Source: Vreelandella sp031769195 (GTDB lineage Bacteria > Pseudomonadota > Gammaproteobacteria > Pseudomonadales > Halomonadaceae). From it: 64,000 bases of DNA. The position numbers and the translations under genes are program-made. Below are positions 1 to 7,167 of the stretch, piece by piece. Within the stretch, counting starts at the first letter, position 1. Each line of letters opens with the position of its first letter. The notes below the pieces were generated by a model. The model saw nothing but the letters and a program-made list of their open reading frames with translations, was not told the origin of the DNA and did not search any database. The stretch is taken from the NCBI RefSeq assembly GCF_031769195.1, contig NZ_JAVHNP010000001.1, forward strand, positions 1-64,000, in the 5' to 3' direction.

Positions 1-16
1 TCAAACTCTTCAGTTT
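1..16 (-). rRNA. rrs: 16S ribosomal RNA, extreme 5' end (partial)
   Basis: Read on the minus strand, the first 16 bases give AAACTGAAGAGTTTGA, the nearly universal start of bacterial 16S rRNA (E. coli AAATTGAAGAGTTTGA). The mature 5' end is therefore at about position 16 and the rest of the gene lies outside the window to the left. The boxA element and sigma-70 promoter found further right on the same strand support the call. Confidence 0.93.
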
Positions 17-186
17 AAAATCATTGTGATTCTTACTCATTACCCGAAGGCAACAAAAGCGAATCAAACTTGGCTCAAGGTTCAAACGAATTCGAAAGAT
101 GTGAAAATCTTTCTTGTGCGCCTGCCTTGATATTTGGTGATTTATCACCCTCATCGGCAAGCGCCCACATGAATTACCTGACCAAA

Positions 187-199
187 TTGTTAAAGAGCT
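187..199 (-). promoter_or_regulatory. boxA antitermination element of the rRNA leader
   Basis: On the minus strand this reads AGCTCTTTAACAA, differing from E. coli rrn boxA (TGCTCTTTAACAA) only at the first base. It lies about 170 nt before the 16S 5' end, as expected for the NusB/NusE-dependent antitermination site. Confidence 0.85.
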
Positions 200-254
200 G
201 TTTCGCTGTGCTGGCCCGATGACCTGGACCGTGCTGCCTCAGCGAGGAAGGCGT

Positions 255-282
255 ATTCTACGCACTTCCCGGTGTTTGTCAA
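255..282 (-). promoter_or_regulatory. sigma-70 promoter of the rRNA operon
   Basis: On the minus strand there is a perfect -35 TTGACA (277-282), a 16-bp spacer and a -10 TAGAAT (255-260). It is about 60 bp upstream of boxA, the usual distance for a proximal rrn promoter. Whether a second promoter exists further upstream is not clear from the sequence. Confidence 0.8.
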
Positions 283-451
283 CCGCTGTTTTAGCGAGTG
301 AAGCGAGCGACCTAATTTAACCGTAAGACGACGCTAACTTCCTGACAAACCAGAGGTTTTTCAACCTCTTTCACCGCTGGTAACGCTTGGCGCCCCCGGC
401 AACGGATGCGTACTTTACGGATTCGCGGCCGGGTTGGCAAGAGGGTTTTGT

Positions 452-490
452 AAAAAAAGCGGCAGACGATGCTAAAAGCAGGTCTGCCGC
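452..490 (-). terminator. Rho-independent terminator of the acyl-CoA dehydrogenase gene
   Basis: On the minus strand a 9-bp GCGGCAGAC/GTCTGCCGC stem with a 14-nt loop is followed directly by seven T. It lies about 50 bp past the stop codon of the leftward gene at 541-2346. Confidence 0.88.
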
Positions 491-540
491 AAACCACCGA
501 TCAGTACCCTGACCAGAGAGTGCCTGGTAAATGCCTAAAC

Positions 541-2346
541 TTAAATCTCAAAGCCTAAGCCAAAATCTTCGCTTGAGATGGCCATTAAGCTGCCCGCGCC
601 CGCCTGGATCATCGCCGCGTGCGCTTTAGTGCGTGGCAACAAACGCTGGTAGTAGAAGCGCGCTGTGTTCAATTTTGATGTATAGAAGGCGGCATCATCG
701 CCCTCTTGCGAGGCAGCAGCCTGCTTGGCAGCACGTGCAAACAAGTAAGCAACCGTCACGTAGCCTGAGTACATCAGGTAATCCACACTAGCGGCACCGA
801 CTTCTTCACGGTCCTGCATCGCCTTCATACCCACCCCCATGGTGAGTTCGCCCCACTCGGCATTTAACTTAGCCAGCGGCTCGATAAACTCTTTCAACGC
901 AGGGTTATCCGACTCTGACTTGCAGAACTTATGAATCTCTTTGGTGAATACCTTTAGCGACTCACCTTGACTCATCAGCACCTTACGCCCCAGCAGATCG
1001 AGCGCTTGAATACCCGTAGTGCCTTCATAAAGACGGGTAATACGCGCATCACGTACTAGCTGCTCCATGCCCCACTCTTTAATAAAGCCGTGGCCACCAA
1101 AAACCTGAACGCCCTCATTTGTACATTCAAAGCCCACTTCAGTTAGAAAGGCTTTAACAATCGGGGTTAGTAGACCTAACAAGGTTTCAGCACGCTCTTT
1201 CTCTTCACCCGCAGCGCCGTGCTCAACAACATCGAGCATCTGAGCGGTATAGAGCACCAGCATACGGCCGCCTTCGGCAAAGGCTTTTTGAGTGAGTAAC
1301 ATGCGACGCACATCAGGGTGCACAATAATAGGATCAGCGACTTTATCCGGTGCTTGTACCCCAGACAGCCCACGCATCTGTAAACGGTCACGCGCATAAC
1401 TCAACGAATTCTGGAAGCTGGCTTCCATTAAACCCAGCCCTTGAATGCCCACGCCCAGGCGGGCCGCGTTCATCATAGTGAACATGCAGGCCAACCCTTT
1501 ATTGGGCGCGCCCACCAGATAGCCCGTCGCCCCATCAAAGTTCATGACGCAGGTCGCATTACCATGGATACCCATTTTATGTTCAAGTGAGCCACAGCTG
1601 ACGCCATTGCGTTCGCCAGGGTTACCCTCGGCATTCGGTAAGAATTTGGGCACCACAAAAAGTGAAATACCTTTAGAGCCCTCAGGTGCATCGGGCAGTT
1701 TCGCAAGCACCAAGTGAACAATATTCTCAGCCAAATTGTGCTCACCAGCTGAGATGAAAATCTTGGTGCCCGTGATATGGAATGCATCGCCTTCAGCAGG
1801 CACAGCACGCGTCTTGATCAAGCCAAGGTCTGTACCACAGTGGGGCTCCGTTAAGCACATGGTGCCTGTCCATACACCCTCTACCAGTTTGGTCAAATAG
1901 GTAGCTTTCTGCTCTTCGGTACCATGATGACGAAGAGCATCCGCTGCGCCATGGGACAAGCCAGGGTACATTCCCCACGCAAGGTTAGTGGCGCAAATCA
2001 TCTCGGAGAGCATCATCGCCAAGGAGTGTGGAAGCCCTTGACCACCGTGCTCTTGATCAGCCGCCAAACTGGGCCAACCGCCGTCTACATACTGCTGGTA
2101 GGCTTCTTTAAATCCTTTAGGCGCTTTTACTTCGCCCCCTTCTAGCAAGCAGCCCTCTTCATCGCCACTCTGGTTGAGAGGCAGCAGCACCTCGCGAGCA
2201 AAGCGACCACCCTCTTCCAATATCGCACTCACCACATCTGGCGAGGCATCTTCGCCATTAGGCAATGCGGCGTAGTGGCTTGGGTAATCAAACATTTCGT
2301 CCATTACGAAACGTAAGTCACGTAGGGGGGCTTGATAGCTGGGCAT
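541..2346 (-). CDS. Acyl-CoA dehydrogenase, long C-terminal-domain family (DmdC/FadE-like)
   Basis: The product (601 aa) should catalyse FAD-dependent alpha,beta-dehydrogenation of an acyl-CoA, the first step of a beta-oxidation cycle, in the cytoplasm. The acyl-CoA dehydrogenase fold is visible: the flavin-contact motif CLTEPHCGTDLG at 164-175 and the motif YEGTTGIQ, where Glu441 is the expected catalytic base. The extra C-terminal domain makes it longer than the 380-aa classical enzymes and typical of the roughly 600-aa family that includes DmdC (3-methylmercaptopropionyl-CoA dehydrogenase) and pseudomonad FadE homologues. The start is placed at 2346 because AGGAG sits 8 nt upstream; a frame extends 13 codons further without a ribosome site. 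Substrate chain length cannot be read from sequence. A PsrA-type operator overlaps its promoter. Confidence 0.93.
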   Translation of the reverse strand: MPSYQAPLRDLRFVMDEMFDYPSHYAALPNGEDASPDVVSAILEEGGRFAREVLLPLNQSGDEEGCLLEGGEVKAPKGFKEAYQQYVDGGWPSLAADQEHGGQGLPHSLAMMLSEMICATNLAWGMYPGLSHGAADALRHHGTEEQKATYLTKLVEGVWTGTMCLTEPHCGTDLGLIKTRAVPAEGDAFHITGTKIFISAGEHNLAENIVHLVLAKLPDAPEGSKGISLFVVPKFLPNAEGNPGERNGVSCGSLEHKMGIHGNATCVMNFDGATGYLVGAPNKGLACMFTMMNAARLGVGIQGLGLMEASFQNSLSYARDRLQMRGLSGVQAPDKVADPIIVHPDVRRMLLTQKAFAEGGRMLVLYTAQMLDVVEHGAAGEEKERAETLLGLLTPIVKAFLTEVGFECTNEGVQVFGGHGFIKEWGMEQLVRDARITRLYEGTTGIQALDLLGRKVLMSQGESLKVFTKEIHKFCKSESDNPALKEFIEPLAKLNAEWGELTMGVGMKAMQDREEVGAASVDYLMYSGYVTVAYLFARAAKQAAASQEGDDAAFYTSKLNTARFYYQRLLPRTKAHAAMIQAGAGSLMAISSEDFGLGFEI

Positions 2347-2397
2347 GTCACTTCTCCTAAACAGGGGGCTGAAAACCGCTGGCATTTACCAACCGAC

Positions 2398-2417
2398 TTT
2401 CAAACACATGTTTGAAA
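2398..2417 (-). promoter_or_regulatory. PsrA-type operator in front of the acyl-CoA dehydrogenase gene
   Basis: TTTCAAACACATGTTTGAAA is a palindrome with 9-bp arms around a 2-bp centre. It contains CAAAC-N4-GTTTG, which fits the published consensus for the fatty-acid repressor PsrA, (G/C)AAAC-N2-4-GTTT(G/C). It starts inside the -10 box of the predicted promoter, a position suited to repression relieved by long-chain acyl ligands. No psrA gene is in the window. Confidence 0.75.
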
Positions 2418-2444
2418 ATTAGCGCGCGCATTCAGCACAGTCAA
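2416..2444 (-). promoter_or_regulatory. sigma-70 promoter of the acyl-CoA dehydrogenase gene
   Basis: On the minus strand: -35 TTGACT (2439-2444), 17-bp spacer, -10 TAATTT (2416-2421). The -10 box overlaps the PsrA-type palindrome and lies about 70 bp upstream of the ATG. Confidence 0.7.
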
Positions 2445-2518
2445 GCAGTCGTTTGAATTATGCGCTAAAAATGCCTACAACTTTGGTCGCCACTAATCTA
2501 CTCGACTGTTTTAGATAC

Positions 2519-2548
2519 AAAAAAAACCTGCTCGCAAACACGAGCAGG
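2519..2548 (-). terminator. Rho-independent terminator after the SDR/acyl-CoA synthetase pair
   Basis: On the minus strand CCTGCTCG/CGAGCAGG forms an 8-bp stem with a 6-nt loop followed by eight T (2519-2526). It is about 40 bp past the stop of the SDR gene and closes that transcription unit. Confidence 0.9.
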
Positions 2549-2588
2549 CTGATGACTTTCCTTTTAAAATAAGGATGCACCCATAGGT

Positions 2589-3356
2589 TTACTGCATACG
2601 AATTCCGCCATCCAAACGGATCACCTCACCATTAAGCATGGCATTAGTAATAATGTGCTCCGCCATTTGTGCGAACTCCTCGGGCTTACCCAAGCGTTTC
2701 GGAAAAGGCACTGCAGCGGCCAGCGCTTGAGCGGCTTCATCGGGTATTTCACTCATCATTGGCGTTTCAAAAACGCCCGGCGCAATCGCCATGACACGAA
2801 TGGCATGACGGGATAGCTCTCTCGCAGCAGGTAGGCTCATACCCACGACTCCCGCTTTAGAAGCACTATAAGCACACTGGCCCACTTGCCCATCAAAGGC
2901 CGCTATAGAGGCAGTGTTAATCAACACGCCGCGCTCACCGCTATCATCAGGCTGGTTTTTCGCCATGGCAGCCGCTGCAAGGCGCATCACATTAAACGTG
3001 CCGACCAGATTGATATGTACCGTGCGTGCGTAGCTGTCGAGATCAGCGGGATTGCCTTCGCGGTCCACTAGCTTGGCAATACTGACGACACCCGCACAGT
3101 GAACCACGCCAGAGAGCCCACGCTCTCCCCCCATAGTCACCGCAGCATCGACCGCCTGCTGCATATCACTCTCAGACGTAATATCAGCAATACAAGCTTT
3201 CGCCCGCTCCCCAAGCTGCTGCGCCAAACTCACCACACGCTCACTCATATCGCATAGCACTACACTGGCGCCAGCGCTTACCAGCCGCTCTGCCGTTGCG
3301 GCACCCAGGCCAGACGCGGCTCCGGTAATCAAAAACGTACGTTGCTTAACCTGCAT
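2589..3356 (-). CDS. Short-chain dehydrogenase/reductase, 3-hydroxyacyl-CoA dehydrogenase (HSD10) type
   Basis: A 255-aa classical SDR that probably oxidises a 3-hydroxyacyl-CoA or 2-methyl-3-hydroxybutyryl-CoA with NAD+. The cofactor motif TGAASGLG is at 11-18. The catalytic residues are Ser150 (NTASIAAF), Tyr163 and Lys167 (YSASK). Length and pattern resemble the HSD17B10/type II 3-hydroxyacyl-CoA dehydrogenase group used in isoleucine and short branched-chain acyl-CoA breakdown; that substrate is inference. The gene starts 17 bp after the acyl-CoA synthetase stop, so the two are probably co-transcribed, and it is followed by a strong terminator. Confidence 0.88.
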   Translation of the reverse strand: MQVKQRTFLITGAASGLGAATAERLVSAGASVVLCDMSERVVSLAQQLGERAKACIADITSESDMQQAVDAAVTMGGERGLSGVVHCAGVVSIAKLVDREGNPADLDSYARTVHINLVGTFNVMRLAAAAMAKNQPDDSGERGVLINTASIAAFDGQVGQCAYSASKAGVVGMSLPAARELSRHAIRVMAIAPGVFETPMMSEIPDEAAQALAAAVPFPKRLGKPEEFAQMAEHIITNAMLNGEVIRLDGGIRMQ

Positions 3357-3373
3357 AGGACTGTCCCTATTCC

Positions 3374-5044
3374 TTATTGAGTGTCGCGCACTTGCTCAGC
3401 CGCTTGGGCACGCAGTTTGAAACGCTGAATCTTGCCGCTAGGGGTTTTAGGCAACTCATCTACAAACTCAATTACCCGAGGAAAGGCATGAGTGGAAAGC
3501 CGTTCGCGCACCTGTTGACGAATTTCTTCAGCCAGGGCATCGCTTGGCTCGTAACCATCGCGAAGCACGATATAGGATTTGATCACCTCACCACGGATCT
3601 CGTCTGGCTGCCCCACCGCTGCGGACTCGGCAACCGCTGGATGCGTCATCACGCTATTTTCTACATCCGTTGGACCGACGCGATACCCTGCCGTGGTAAT
3701 AATGTCATCATCCCGACCCGCAAATTGGAACGAACCATCTTCATTTCGGATGACCACATCCCCTGTTAAGTAGTAGCCATTAACGAAAGGGTCTTTCTCT
3801 TGCCAGGTATAGCCTTGGAAAAAATGGGCCGGGGAGTTGTTAATATCCACCGCAAGTACACCCGGCTCTCCAGGCGGCAGCTCGTTGTACTCCGCGTCCA
3901 GAATCGCTAACCGATAGCCAGGCATGGGAACCCCCATAGCGCCGACATGCTTAGGGTGATCAAGCGAGTGATGATTATTGCAGGTCATCCCGGTTTCGGT
4001 TTGGCCGTAATGATCCATCACCGGGCAGCCGAGGGATTTTTCAACCCAGGTTACTACCTCGGTATTGAGCGGTTCACCGGCTGAGCTGGCGGCTCGCAGC
4101 GTTAAGGTTTGGTGAGCATCGTCAAACAATCCAGACGCCTTCATCAAACGATAAGCCGTCGGTGCTGCCGCAAAATTGGTGATGTGGTGGCGCTTCATAA
4201 ATGTCAGGGCACCCTCTGCACTAAAACCAGCCTCGCAAAAGTGAGTGGTAACACCTAGCAGCAGCGGTCCGGCAATAGCGTAATAGAGGCCATAGGCCCA
4301 GCCAGGGTCCGCCATGTTCCAGAAACGGTCATCTTTACGCAGATCAACCGCTAGCTCCATATAGAGCGCAAAAGCCGTCATCCCGGCCAGCGGCACCGCT
4401 ACTCCCTTAGGCTTACCCACCGTGCCTGAAGTAAACATTTGCAAAAACGGCTTATCCGACGAAAGCCTGGGTGGCGCGTCACTCATTGACGTATACGTCA
4501 ATGCCTCTTTCCAATCGTGGTCGTTAGCATGTTCACTGGTCGCCCCACCCACGGCTAATACCGGCGGGCACTGGCTTAACCCATCAAATTTATAGCGGTT
4601 AGCGTGATCGGTAATCACTAGCTTCGTATCGGCTCGCCCTAACCGATAATCCACCGCGTCCGGCCCAAAGGCAGTAAACAGCGGCTGGTAAACGGCTCCG
4701 ATGCGCCAGGTCGCCAGCACAGTTACCAACAAATTAACTGAACGGGGCAACATACAGGCAATTCGGTCACCCTCACCAAGCCCTTGGCTTATGAACCAGC
4801 CTGCTAAGTGACCACTTTGCTGATCCAACTCGGCAAAAGTAAGGGTGTGGGTTTGCCCATGAGTATCTTCATGTACAAGCGCCAGCACGTCGCCCCTTCC
4901 CTGGCGTACATGTCGTCCACAGCAAGCTTCAAAGGCATTGAGACAACCATCTTTGTGGTCATCCAGCGTGGCAACAACGCTATCAATCGAAAAACTTTCT
5001 AGATATGTCGAGTACTGAGGGAGTGACGCTGATGTTGCTGTCAT
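3374..5044 (-). CDS. AMP-forming acyl-CoA synthetase (acetyl-CoA synthetase-like)
   Basis: The 556-aa product should activate a carboxylic acid to its CoA thioester through an acyl-adenylate. The ANL-superfamily motifs are present in order: the P-loop-like TSGTVGKPKG, YGQTETGM, TGD, and GRDDDIITTAGYRVGP, followed by the C-terminal lid with the conserved lysine in KTPSGKIQR. It is nearer to medium-chain/acetyl-type synthetases than to FadD, another copy of which is encoded at 31289-32962. With the downstream SDR, the neighbouring TetR regulator and the thiolase it forms a small acyl-CoA catabolic cluster. The exact acid is unknown. Confidence 0.88.
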   Translation of the reverse strand: MTATSASLPQYSTYLESFSIDSVVATLDDHKDGCLNAFEACCGRHVRQGRGDVLALVHEDTHGQTHTLTFAELDQQSGHLAGWFISQGLGEGDRIACMLPRSVNLLVTVLATWRIGAVYQPLFTAFGPDAVDYRLGRADTKLVITDHANRYKFDGLSQCPPVLAVGGATSEHANDHDWKEALTYTSMSDAPPRLSSDKPFLQMFTSGTVGKPKGVAVPLAGMTAFALYMELAVDLRKDDRFWNMADPGWAYGLYYAIAGPLLLGVTTHFCEAGFSAEGALTFMKRHHITNFAAAPTAYRLMKASGLFDDAHQTLTLRAASSAGEPLNTEVVTWVEKSLGCPVMDHYGQTETGMTCNNHHSLDHPKHVGAMGVPMPGYRLAILDAEYNELPPGEPGVLAVDINNSPAHFFQGYTWQEKDPFVNGYYLTGDVVIRNEDGSFQFAGRDDDIITTAGYRVGPTDVENSVMTHPAVAESAAVGQPDEIRGEVIKSYIVLRDGYEPSDALAEEIRQQVRERLSTHAFPRVIEFVDELPKTPSGKIQRFKLRAQAAEQVRDTQ

Positions 5045-5114
5045 GACGGCTCTCTTATGTTGTTGGTCGTGAGCACTCAGGCAGGCAGGATTCCACGCAG
5101 TGTTAGCATTATTC

Positions 5115-5132
5115 TCCGTTTACGTTAACGGA
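5115..5132. promoter_or_regulatory. Inverted repeat in the acyl-CoA synthetase promoter region, possible operator
   Basis: TCCGTT-TACGTT-AACGGA has two perfect 6-bp arms. It lies about 70 bp upstream of the synthetase start, in the gap between that gene and the TetR-family gene. It could bind that regulator, but I did not find a matching copy in the TetR/thiolase intergenic region, so the link is weak. Confidence 0.35.
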
Positions 5133-5237
5133 AGCCTGCCGATAGGCCAACGCTAAAAGCATTTACCTAAGAGCGCAAGCCACAAGCGCGGCAAAGAGGT
5201 TAGACGTTGGTCGATTAGGGGGGGAGCTGCTAACGGC

Positions 5238-5810
5238 CTAGCGCGACATAATCATCGCGACCAGCTCATCAGCCAAGTCATCGGGTGTACGCGAGCCATT
5301 GGGATCGTACCAGCGCACCGTCCAATTCAACGCCCCCAAGATAAAGCGAGAGACCAGAAAGCGGTCGCCATGGATCAGCCCCGCTGCCAGCGCGTCGTCT
5401 ATAACGTCTACCCACATGGCCTCATAGGCGTCGCGCAGGTGGCTCAGGTGGGCACTTGCTGCAGGATCCAAACGACGCCACTCAAACAGGGCTACGACAT
5501 GGGCGTTACGATCGGCAAACAAGGTTTCCAGATGCGCTCTTGCCATGGCATGCAACCGCGCTTCAGCGCTATCAGGGCAAGTTTTTAGCGCAGCTTTGGC
5601 GATGCTGAGCGCGTTTTGAGTGCCCTCCTCAATCACCGCTGCCAGAATTTCCTGCTTATCTTTGAAATGATGAAACAGGCTGCCGGACTTGATCCCCATT
5701 TCCTGAGCCAACATGCGCACCGTGGTGCGATCAAAGCCCTCTTGGACGAATAACTGAGCGGCTAAGCGCGTCAATTCCTTGCGGCGAGGAGATGCATTCA
5801 TTACATTCAT
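5238..5810 (-). CDS. TetR-family transcriptional regulator
   Basis: A 190-aa regulator with an N-terminal TetR helix-turn-helix: the RLAAQLF helix, then TTVRMLAQEMGIKSGSLFHHFKDKQ, which contains the typical recognition helix and FxxKxx ending. The C-terminal ligand domain has no recognisable specificity. It lies between the acyl-CoA synthetase unit (same strand) and a divergently transcribed thiolase, so local control of acyl-CoA catabolism is likely. The start is uncertain: ATG codons at 5810 and 5801 both lack a clear ribosome site, and the frame stays open to a GTG at 5888. I chose 5810 because it leaves room for a divergent promoter and matches the usual short TetR N-terminus. It is not PsrA-like in its N-terminus. 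Confidence 0.82.
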   Translation of the reverse strand: MNVMNASPRRKELTRLAAQLFVQEGFDRTTVRMLAQEMGIKSGSLFHHFKDKQEILAAVIEEGTQNALSIAKAALKTCPDSAEARLHAMARAHLETLFADRNAHVVALFEWRRLDPAASAHLSHLRDAYEAMWVDVIDDALAAGLIHGDRFLVSRFILGALNWTVRWYDPNGSRTPDDLADELVAMIMSR

Positions 5811-5928
5811 GTCATTTACACTAGCGCTTGCTTGGTTACTAAGGAGAAGACCACAGCCCCGCGAACGGGTCAACGCATCGCTAATCACTCAACACCATAA
5901 TCACAAAAAATCTATCAGGAGATAGGCC

Positions 5929-7116
5929 ATGAGTCGCGCGACCGATATCGTCTTTTTATCCGCTACCCGCACCCCAATGGGCGGCATGATGGGCAGCCTA
6001 TCCAGCATGAGCGCCCCCGAACTTGCCGCAGTTGCCATTCGCGCTGCCATTGAGCGGGCAGGTATCGACGCCTCCGCCATTGAAGAAGGCATTATGGGTT
6101 GCGTGCTGCCTGCGGGGGTTAAACAAGGCCCCGCGCGCCAAGCCATGCGACAGGCAGGCATTCCCGATGCTAATGGTGCCACCACCATCAACAAACTCTG
6201 TGGCTCAGGCATGAAAGCCACTATGCTCGCGCATGATTTGATCAAAGCAGGCAGCGGCGAGATTTTATTAGCCGGCGGTATGGAGTCGATGTCCAACGCA
6301 CCGCACGTATTAACTAAAGCGCGCAGCGGCTACCGCCTGGGTCACGGCGAGCTCAAAGACCACATGTTCTTAGATGGCTTGGAAGACGCTGAAACCGGCA
6401 AGCTAATGGGCGTTTTCGCTCAGGAAGTGGCAACAGAGCGCGGTTACACCCGCGAGCGATTGGATGATTTCGCCATTGCCTCTTTGGAGCGGGCAATGGC
6501 CGCTACCAACAACGGCGATTTGGATGCTGAAATGACCCCCGTCAGGGTCACTACGCGACAGGGTGAGACCATCGTTTCTCATGATGAACAACCCTTCCAG
6601 GCAAAATTAGATAAGATACGTCAACTGCGTCCGGCATTTGCCAAAGAGGGCACTATTACTGCCGCCAACGCCAGCTCGATCTCCGACGGCGCGTCGGCGC
6701 TTATCTTGGCAAGTCATGAAGCCGCACAGCGTCATGGCGTCAAACCGTTGGCTAGAATGCTGGGGCATACCACTCACTCCCGTCACCCTAGCGAATTCAC
6801 CATTGCGCCGGTGGGCGCGATTGAAAAACTAATGAAAAAGCTGGGCTGGGGCGTCAATGATGTTGACCTGTTCGAAATCAACGAAGCCTTCGCCGTCGTG
6901 ACGCTCATAGCGATGGATGACCTAGGCTTACCCCATGACAAAGTGAACGTGTTTGGCGGTGCCTGCGCTCAGGGCCACCCCATTGGCTCTACAGGCTCAC
7001 GCATTATTGCCACGCTGATTCATGCCCTGCGTGCCAAAGGTGGAAAACGTGGCATCGCCAGCCTCTGCATTGGGGGCGGGGAAGCCACCGCCGTTGCCGT
7101 TGAGTTAATGGATTAG
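5929..7116 (+). CDS. Thiolase (acetyl-CoA C-acyltransferase)
   Basis: A 395-aa type II thiolase that condenses or cleaves acyl-CoAs (acetoacetyl-CoA or 3-ketoacyl-CoA). The acylated nucleophile is Cys91 (NKLCGSGM). The motif NEAF is at 318-321, His350 lies in CAQGHPIGSTG, and the proton-donor Cys383 in CIGGGEA. All catalytic residues are intact. AGGAG lies 10 nt before the ATG. The gene is divergent from the TetR regulator and could complete the pathway started by the synthetase and SDR, or supply acetoacetyl-CoA for polyhydroxyalkanoate; the sequence does not distinguish these. Confidence 0.92.
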   Translation: MSRATDIVFLSATRTPMGGMMGSLSSMSAPELAAVAIRAAIERAGIDASAIEEGIMGCVLPAGVKQGPARQAMRQAGIPDANGATTINKLCGSGMKATMLAHDLIKAGSGEILLAGGMESMSNAPHVLTKARSGYRLGHGELKDHMFLDGLEDAETGKLMGVFAQEVATERGYTRERLDDFAIASLERAMAATNNGDLDAEMTPVRVTTRQGETIVSHDEQPFQAKLDKIRQLRPAFAKEGTITAANASSISDGASALILASHEAAQRHGVKPLARMLGHTTHSRHPSEFTIAPVGAIEKLMKKLGWGVNDVDLFEINEAFAVVTLIAMDDLGLPHDKVNVFGGACAQGHPIGSTGSRIIATLIHALRAKGGKRGIASLCIGGGEATAVAVELMD

Positions 7117-7167
7117 ACGCTCGGCACCAGCACTCGGAACGCTATCCCTAACGCGTCTTGGCAGCAG

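Larger units (their letters stand above)
17..451 (-). other. rRNA operon leader and upstream region
   Basis: This gene-free stretch reads leftward into the 16S gene. The part from about 17 to 186 is the leader that would form the RNase III processing stem. It is followed by boxA (187-199) and a promoter (255-282). Further upstream, positions 353-368 can fold into a small GAGGTT/AACCTC hairpin with a 4-nt loop and no U-tract. I see no convincing coding sequence here; the one short open frame (312-497) has no recognisable content. Confidence 0.75.

Noticed and set aside
353..368. GAGGTT/AACCTC hairpin in the rRNA upstream region as a terminator
   Set aside because: The stem has only 6 bp, there is no T-tract on either strand and no gene that needs terminating here.
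5238..5810. The TetR-family gene as psrA
   Set aside because: Its N-terminal sequence does not resemble PsrA, and no PsrA-type box lies in its own promoter region or before the flanking genes at 5044 and 5929.
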